From Saccoglossus kowalevskii (taxonomy: Eukaryota > Hemichordata > Enteropneusta > Harrimaniidae): DNA of 12,406 bases. The stretch lies in contig NW_003108601.1 in NCBI RefSeq assembly GCF_000003605.2, positions 73,287 to 85,692 on the forward strand, given 5' to 3'. Position numbers and translations under genes: made by a program. The notes under the pieces are model-generated. The model saw only the letters and a program-made list of their open reading frames with translations, did not search any database and was not told the origin of the DNA. Below are positions 9,581 through 12,406 of the stretch, piece by piece (the first letter of the stretch is position 1; each line of letters begins with the position of its first letter).

Positions 9581-9724
9581 TTAGATAAACACCAAAAACA
9601 GCACGCGAGCACGCACGCGTACGCGAGCGCCGGTTCGAGTCACGCACGCAGTACGTATTTACTATAATTAGAAATAGTCTTTACCTTGCCGTTTATTCGG
9701 TGTTATTTGCTTAGATAAACACCA
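9581..9724 (+). repeat. 14-bp direct repeat pair, 130 bp apart, enclosing the CpG-dense segment
   Basis: TTAGATAAACACCA occurs at 9581-9594 and 9711-9724, and similarity continues slightly (AAAA versus GAAC). The second copy is preceded by GGTGTTA, giving an imperfect hairpin with it. The pair brackets the CpG-dense segment. It could mark a small insertion or local duplication. At 14 bp, chance in AT-rich DNA is unlikely but not excluded. Confidence 0.5.
9602..9656. other. CpG-dense alternating purine-pyrimidine segment (potential Z-DNA)
   Basis: About 55 bases contain some 13 CpG dinucleotides, including CACGCACGCGTACGCG, which alternates purine and pyrimidine throughout. The flanks are AT-rich and poor in CpG. 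The segment sits between the two recombinase relics. It also contains GGTTCGAGTC, which resembles the pol III B box, but I see no matching A box or tRNA fold upstream. Confidence 0.55.
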
Positions 9725-9841
9725 GAACGCTGGGTTCTCCGTGTTGTAACTTTGAAATGAATTGCGAACCTCCAACAAAGAAAACATGATCTTTAAGTTT
9801 AACTGGATACCAACTAGATGAGATTGAAGGACAATAACATG

Positions 9842-10497
9842 CAAAAAAACTACGAGTCACAGGTAAAAATATATGGCACCAATAGCAAACGGTGTTCCGT
9901 AGCGGCGTTCGAATTCTAGCTAACAAAATAGCAGTGAAATTGCACCCGGGTTATTGCCATCTGTTTCAAAAAACACGGGACAACGCAGAATTTGACGACG
10001 ATATTTGGTATTGTAATTCTCCACTATTGGTAAATAAATTACATGAGATGATGAAGGTAATTTCGAAAGTTGCAGATTTGTGTAGAATGTACATCAACCA
10101 CTGTATTAGAGTGATGGCGTGCACAGTCTCTCGGCTGAAGTTATATCATGTATGTGTCACAAAAACAATGCGAGAATCCGATCTTACACCATCAAACTTA
10201 CCCCAGAACAACGACAAAACTTGTCAGTCATACTGTCACAAAACTTTGGTCATACCAAAGATGTATCCAGGTCAGAAGTTAGGACTGAGGTCGCCGTGCC
10301 GGCGGGCATGCCGGTCGCCGTGTATGATACACCACCCGACCGCGTATCGCCACGTCTCAAACTTCAGTCAGCCAAGTACCTCTGAACGTCAAATATCAAC
10401 AGTTACAAGTAGTATGATGAGTCACAAACCTGGTTTATTTTACTACTGTACTTTCGATGGGCAAATTACAGTCCAAATTGTACAAAAACCGAAATGA
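9842..10497 (+). pseudogene. C-terminal relic of a second Crypton-type tyrosine recombinase
   Basis: Seen in three successive frames. Frame 1, from 9842, reads ESQVKIYGTNSKRCSV then AAFEF, a TAG in place of Tyr (9917-9919), then LTK: the segment before and into the family's CPV..FE.YL.KL motif. Frame 2, about 9934-10115, reads KLHPGYCHLFQK, DDDIWYCNSPLLVNKL, EMMKVISKVADL and MYINHCIR. Frame 3, from 10119, reads EVISCMCHKNNARIRSYT then PEQRQNLSVILSQNFGH. The frame then returns before the tail GLFYYCTFDGQITVQIVQK and ends at TGA 10495-10497. Catalytic HxxR (His 10099-10101, Arg 10108-10110), the later His (10158-10160) and the nucleophile Tyr (10185-10187) all remain, unlike in the minus-strand relic. 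The N-terminal domain and first catalytic Arg are absent; a weak, stop-ridden continuation may run up to about 9785. An open frame of 201 codons (9892-10497) is far longer than chance at this AT content, but it mixes real and shifted reading. Confidence 0.86.
10289..10322 (+). repeat. GC-rich 10-bp direct repeat inside the + strand recombinase relic
   Basis: GGTCGCCGTG occurs at 10289-10298 and again at 10313-10322, 24 bases apart, with a CpG-rich spacer around CCGGCGGGCATGCC. In the recombinase frame this reads as a hydrophobic Val-Ala-Val-Pro run in the linker between the catalytic Tyr region and the C-terminal tail. The patch is far richer in GC and CpG than the sequence around it. Confidence 0.6.
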
Positions 10498-10850
10498 AAA
10501 CGTGGAAAATGAGTTGTTTTAATGATCCAAACTGTACACGACCCTGTATTTCAAAATGGCGTCGACGCAGTCAGTAAATGGTCAGGAAGGTCATCTTTTG
10601 TTATGCTAATTTTTGTGCTCACGCTGCTCTATTGCTGCTCTACTGTTGATACGTTTCGGAATAAAAATTAGTTTGCATTGAATTTGAACTGCGTTGCGTA
10701 TGTAATTTTTGTATGCATTCAGTGTGCAACTACATACTATTCTTATAAATATTCATGTTCAAGGGCCATAATCATGATCTTATACTAGATGCAAGTAAAC
10801 TCTTTTTTTACTAGTTTTATCGAATTGTCAATATACTGATATAATATAAC
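10498..10850. other. AT-rich spacer after the + strand recombinase relic
   Basis: Apart from the tentative start at 10556, the only structure seen is an imperfect doubling of TGCTGCTCTA at about 10621-10645. No gene is supported. Confidence 0.4.
10556..10609 (+). other. Very tentative start of a + strand exon (MASTQSV...)
   Basis: TCAAAATGGCGTCGACGCAG has a favourable start context and CpG-rich early codons reading M-A-S-T-Q-S-V-N-G-Q-E-G-H. An in-frame TAA follows after 17 codons, so it could only be a first exon. GTAAAT or GTCAGG within it could serve as weak donors. It lies 58 bases past the recombinase relic. No downstream exon was found, so this may be chance. Confidence 0.12.
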
Positions 10851-10976
10851 AGCAATAACCTCCCGCCGAAATTGGGTATACAACTTGATATTGAACAATT
10901 CACTCTATATATGCCTGTGGCTCGTGAATTGTGCAATATCTCGTGCTATACCCGCCTTTGGCGGGGGTTAATTGCT
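10851..10976. repeat. Fold-back inverted repeat of about 126 bp (MITE-like or structured RNA)
   Basis: The left arm 10851-10903 pairs with the right arm 10924-10976 around a 20-base loop (10904-10923). In the core 48 columns I count about 38 matches and one gap. Perfect blocks include GTGAATTGT, CAATATC, TATACCC and GGCGGG. The outer ends agree as AGCAA-TAACC against GGTTA-ATTGCT. A nested perfect stem CCCGCC-TTT-GGCGGG lies at 10951-10965, and TTGGCGGG recurs at 10988-10995. No protein is encoded. A non-autonomous fold-back element is the likeliest reading, but I cannot see a clear target duplication. Confidence 0.75.
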
Positions 10977-11437
10977 TAAATATCCACTTGGCGGGCAATA
11001 TATCATGTAATATTCATTTTTTGTTCAATTCCTTGTGTCCGAGTTTCATGCGTAACTGCTGCGAGTTGTGATAAACAGCTATAGTATTATGAATCGTTAA
11101 TTATCATTGCATTGCACCATGTGAAATATGTGCTTTCTTTTACATCCTATTTTGTGTCACGTTAAAGTATATATTAACATTCGCAATACCATTGATACAT
11201 GTCTTGTACTTATCCATTTGTTTTAGGAAAATTGGTAATATTTTATAAAATTAATTTGATAAGAAGGCAATTTATAGTCTCTCTACCCGATCTGGACAAG
11301 GCAAGCGTTATTTTGTTTCTCAAATAGTGTTGTGGGTAAACAAATCGTTCACACCCGGGCCGCGGAAATCAGTCATATGATTACGAAACTGTAAATTATC
11401 ATTAAAATCTGGCAACAGAACATTATGGTAGTATTCA
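10977..11437. other. Non-coding spacer between the fold-back and the 80-bp repeat
   Basis: Nothing beyond an extra TTGGCGGG copy at 10988-10995 is recognised. Open frames are short and featureless. Confidence 0.45.
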
Positions 11438-11650
11438 CTGAAAATGATAATGCGTTGTAATACCCGATCACTATAATGTTGTGTTGTTATCCGAATGGCT
11501 TTGTGAATTACGATTCCCTGAAAATGATTACGCATTATGATAACCCGGTCATTATAAAGCATTTTGTAAACCAGAAACTAATTATATATGGCTAACCAGA
11601 TTGTGACACATTGACACAATCTCGCAATGTATTATGATAACCTGACATTT
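11438..11650. repeat. Diverged repeat, two copies of about 80-bp period plus a third partial copy
   Basis: Copy 1 starts at 11438 and copy 2 at 11518. Their first 41 or so bases agree at about three quarters of positions, starting CTGAAAATGAT and keeping blocks like ACCCGATCACTATAA versus ACCCGGTCATTATAA. A partial third copy (CGCAATGTATTATGATAACC, 11623-11642) resembles the middle of copy 2 (CGCATTATGATAACCC). A small perfect stem, GATTGTG (11599-11605) with CACAATC (11615-11621), lies between copies 2 and 3. Similarity fades in the second half of each unit, so this is an old array. Confidence 0.55.
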
Positions 11651-11841
11651 TGTGTATATTTGGATGTCAGTATATATAGAATTCGAATCCATGGAAACAC
11701 ATATTATTGAATATTCTAACGAGCGTAAGGATTACTAATAAATAGATCAGACGCACACTCACAGGTCATATTTGATCGAAGAAACAAGTAAAACGCTCGT
11801 TCTATGTTTAATAATAATGTACGTTAATTTACGATAATTAC

Positions 11842-11955
11842 CATCATGTTCAAGAACACTTTCTGTTGGCCTGGTGCATTGTCTTAATTGAGTTTCCGGT
11901 ATTTGCTTTTGAAGTCCAGGCTGACTGTGGCGCGTTCCATGTTGTTCGACCAATA
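11842..11955 (-). other. Tentative internal exon, minus strand, 114 bp
   Basis: On the minus strand, TATTTAG precedes 114 bases that stay open in one frame, beginning LVEQHGTRHSQPGLQKQ and continuing polar and Gln-, Thr- and Pro-rich. They end GATG|GTAATT. Both boundaries are phase 1, so the exon would be symmetric. The residue mix differs from the Ile/Tyr/Phe-rich random frames around it. The pyrimidine tract is weak and no homology is recognised, so it may well be spurious. Confidence 0.18.
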
Positions 11956-12406
11956 CTAAATAATGAACATATATTGAACAAAATCATTATGGAGATCGTT
12001 CCTTCTCATGTATGTGCGAGGTACTTGAAACGTTCACTGTTTGTGATAATTCATCAACGACGCTCCATAGTAAAGCAACCCGTTTTGTGCATTTTCGTGT
12101 CATGTCTATCACAATACAATATAATAATGAAAAATAATATATAAAGAAAACTATAAACTATGATGATAAAGAGGAGATGATCGAAAGGTAAGTAGTTAGA
12201 ACGTAGTACACAATAAACTGATAGTTAAAATCATGTGTGTATAAGACTAAGGAATCATGTGGGTATACGACTAAGGAATAAGAAACATAATCATGTACAA
12301 AGAGCTGAGATAGTAAAGGGATATAATGATAAGCTAATGTAAAGAACTGGATCCAGAATTATATAAAAGTTGTATTTTTTTTAAATTTTTATTTATTTAA
12401 TATCAT
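11956..12406. other. Purine-rich non-coding right end
   Basis: A + strand frame (11866-12144) is Ile/Val-rich without a pattern. TATATAAAG (about 12136) precedes a consensus donor AAAG|GTAAGT at 12187/12188, which together could be a promoter and short leader exon. TATAAAAG also occurs at 12362. These motifs are easily found by chance in such sequence. Confidence 0.3.
12229..12276. repeat. 24-bp tandem repeat, two copies plus a trailing fragment
   Basis: The 24-base unit at 12229-12252 begins AATCATGTGTGTATA and ends GACTAAGG. It is repeated directly at 12253-12276 with two substitutions. The fragment AATCATGTAC follows at about 12289-12298. This is a minisatellite-like duplication in purine-rich, non-coding sequence. 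Confidence 0.8.

Larger units (their letters stand above)
9113..9841. other. Spacer between the two oppositely oriented recombinase relics
   Basis: It holds the octamer palindrome, CCAAT box, CpG-dense segment and 14-bp repeats described separately. A minus-strand frame starting at 9542 begins with CpG-rich, coding-like codons (MANDNHPTTDATTWTPPLTK) and then turns into AT-rich noise. A + strand ATG in good context (CACCATGAGG, 9571) opens only 31 codons. Neither has a recognised relative. Confidence 0.4.

Noticed and set aside
9628-9640. GGTTCGAGTC as the B box of a tRNA or tRNA-derived SINE
   Set aside because: No A box at the right distance upstream and no cloverleaf could be folded; the surrounding repeats explain the sequence.
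9711-9926. 71-codon minus-strand frame opposite the + strand recombinase relic
   Set aside because: It is antisense to recognisable recombinase sequence and has no family pattern of its own.
8281-10497. Terminal inverted repeats joining the two relics into one transposon
   Set aside because: No matching inverted ends were found outside the relics, Cryptons lack such repeats, and the two relics carry different lesions.
1-12406. CRISPR array, bacterial operon, ribosome binding sites or rRNA
   Set aside because: No regularly spaced repeats with unique spacers, no tightly packed frames, and clear animal-type splice signals.

Overview
The window looks like nuclear DNA from an animal, probably a marine invertebrate. 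It is strongly AT-rich (about one third G+C by eye), mostly non-coding, has no operon-like gene packing, and contains a small gene split by a GT-AG intron. A death-effector-domain-like protein next to Crypton-type tyrosine recombinase relics would fit a mollusc such as a bivalve, or a cnidarian, but the species cannot be fixed from the sequence alone.

Positions 1-7547 hold no protein gene that I can support. Open frames of about 100 codons here are expected by chance at this base composition. Within this part, 2.1-4.7 kb tends to be G-rich over C on the + strand and 5.4-7.5 kb is C-rich over G. The switch lies near an AATAAA at 4702. That would fit 3' ends of two convergent transcription units meeting at about 4.7-5.4 kb, but this is inference. 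The stretch also holds an imperfect fold-back at 4887-4974 and small palindromes.

Positions 7548-7934 (minus strand) hold the best candidate for an intact gene: two exons joined across an 85-bp intron with clean splice sites, encoding a 95-residue protein whose whole length resembles one death effector domain (DED). Just upstream on the same strand, 8281-9112 is a decayed, intronless tyrosine recombinase gene of the Crypton/KIAA1958-like type. It keeps its start codon, but it has frameshifts, stops, an internal deletion and lost catalytic residues.

Positions 9113-9841 separate this relic from a second recombinase relic on the + strand (9842-10497), of which only the C-terminal part survives. 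The spacer holds a perfect 16-bp octamer-type palindrome, a CCAAT box in reverse, a CpG-dense segment of alternating purines and pyrimidines, and a 14-bp direct repeat 130 bp apart.

Positions 10498-12406 are repeat-rich and non-coding: a roughly 126-bp fold-back (10851-10976), a diverged repeat with about 80-bp period (11438-11650), and a 24-bp tandem duplication (12229-12276). Two very weak exon candidates (10556-10609 + and 11842-11955 -) are recorded at low confidence. The only functional link suggested is loose: a small cell-death or innate-immunity adaptor lying in recombinase-derived sequence. Nothing shows that the relics are expressed.
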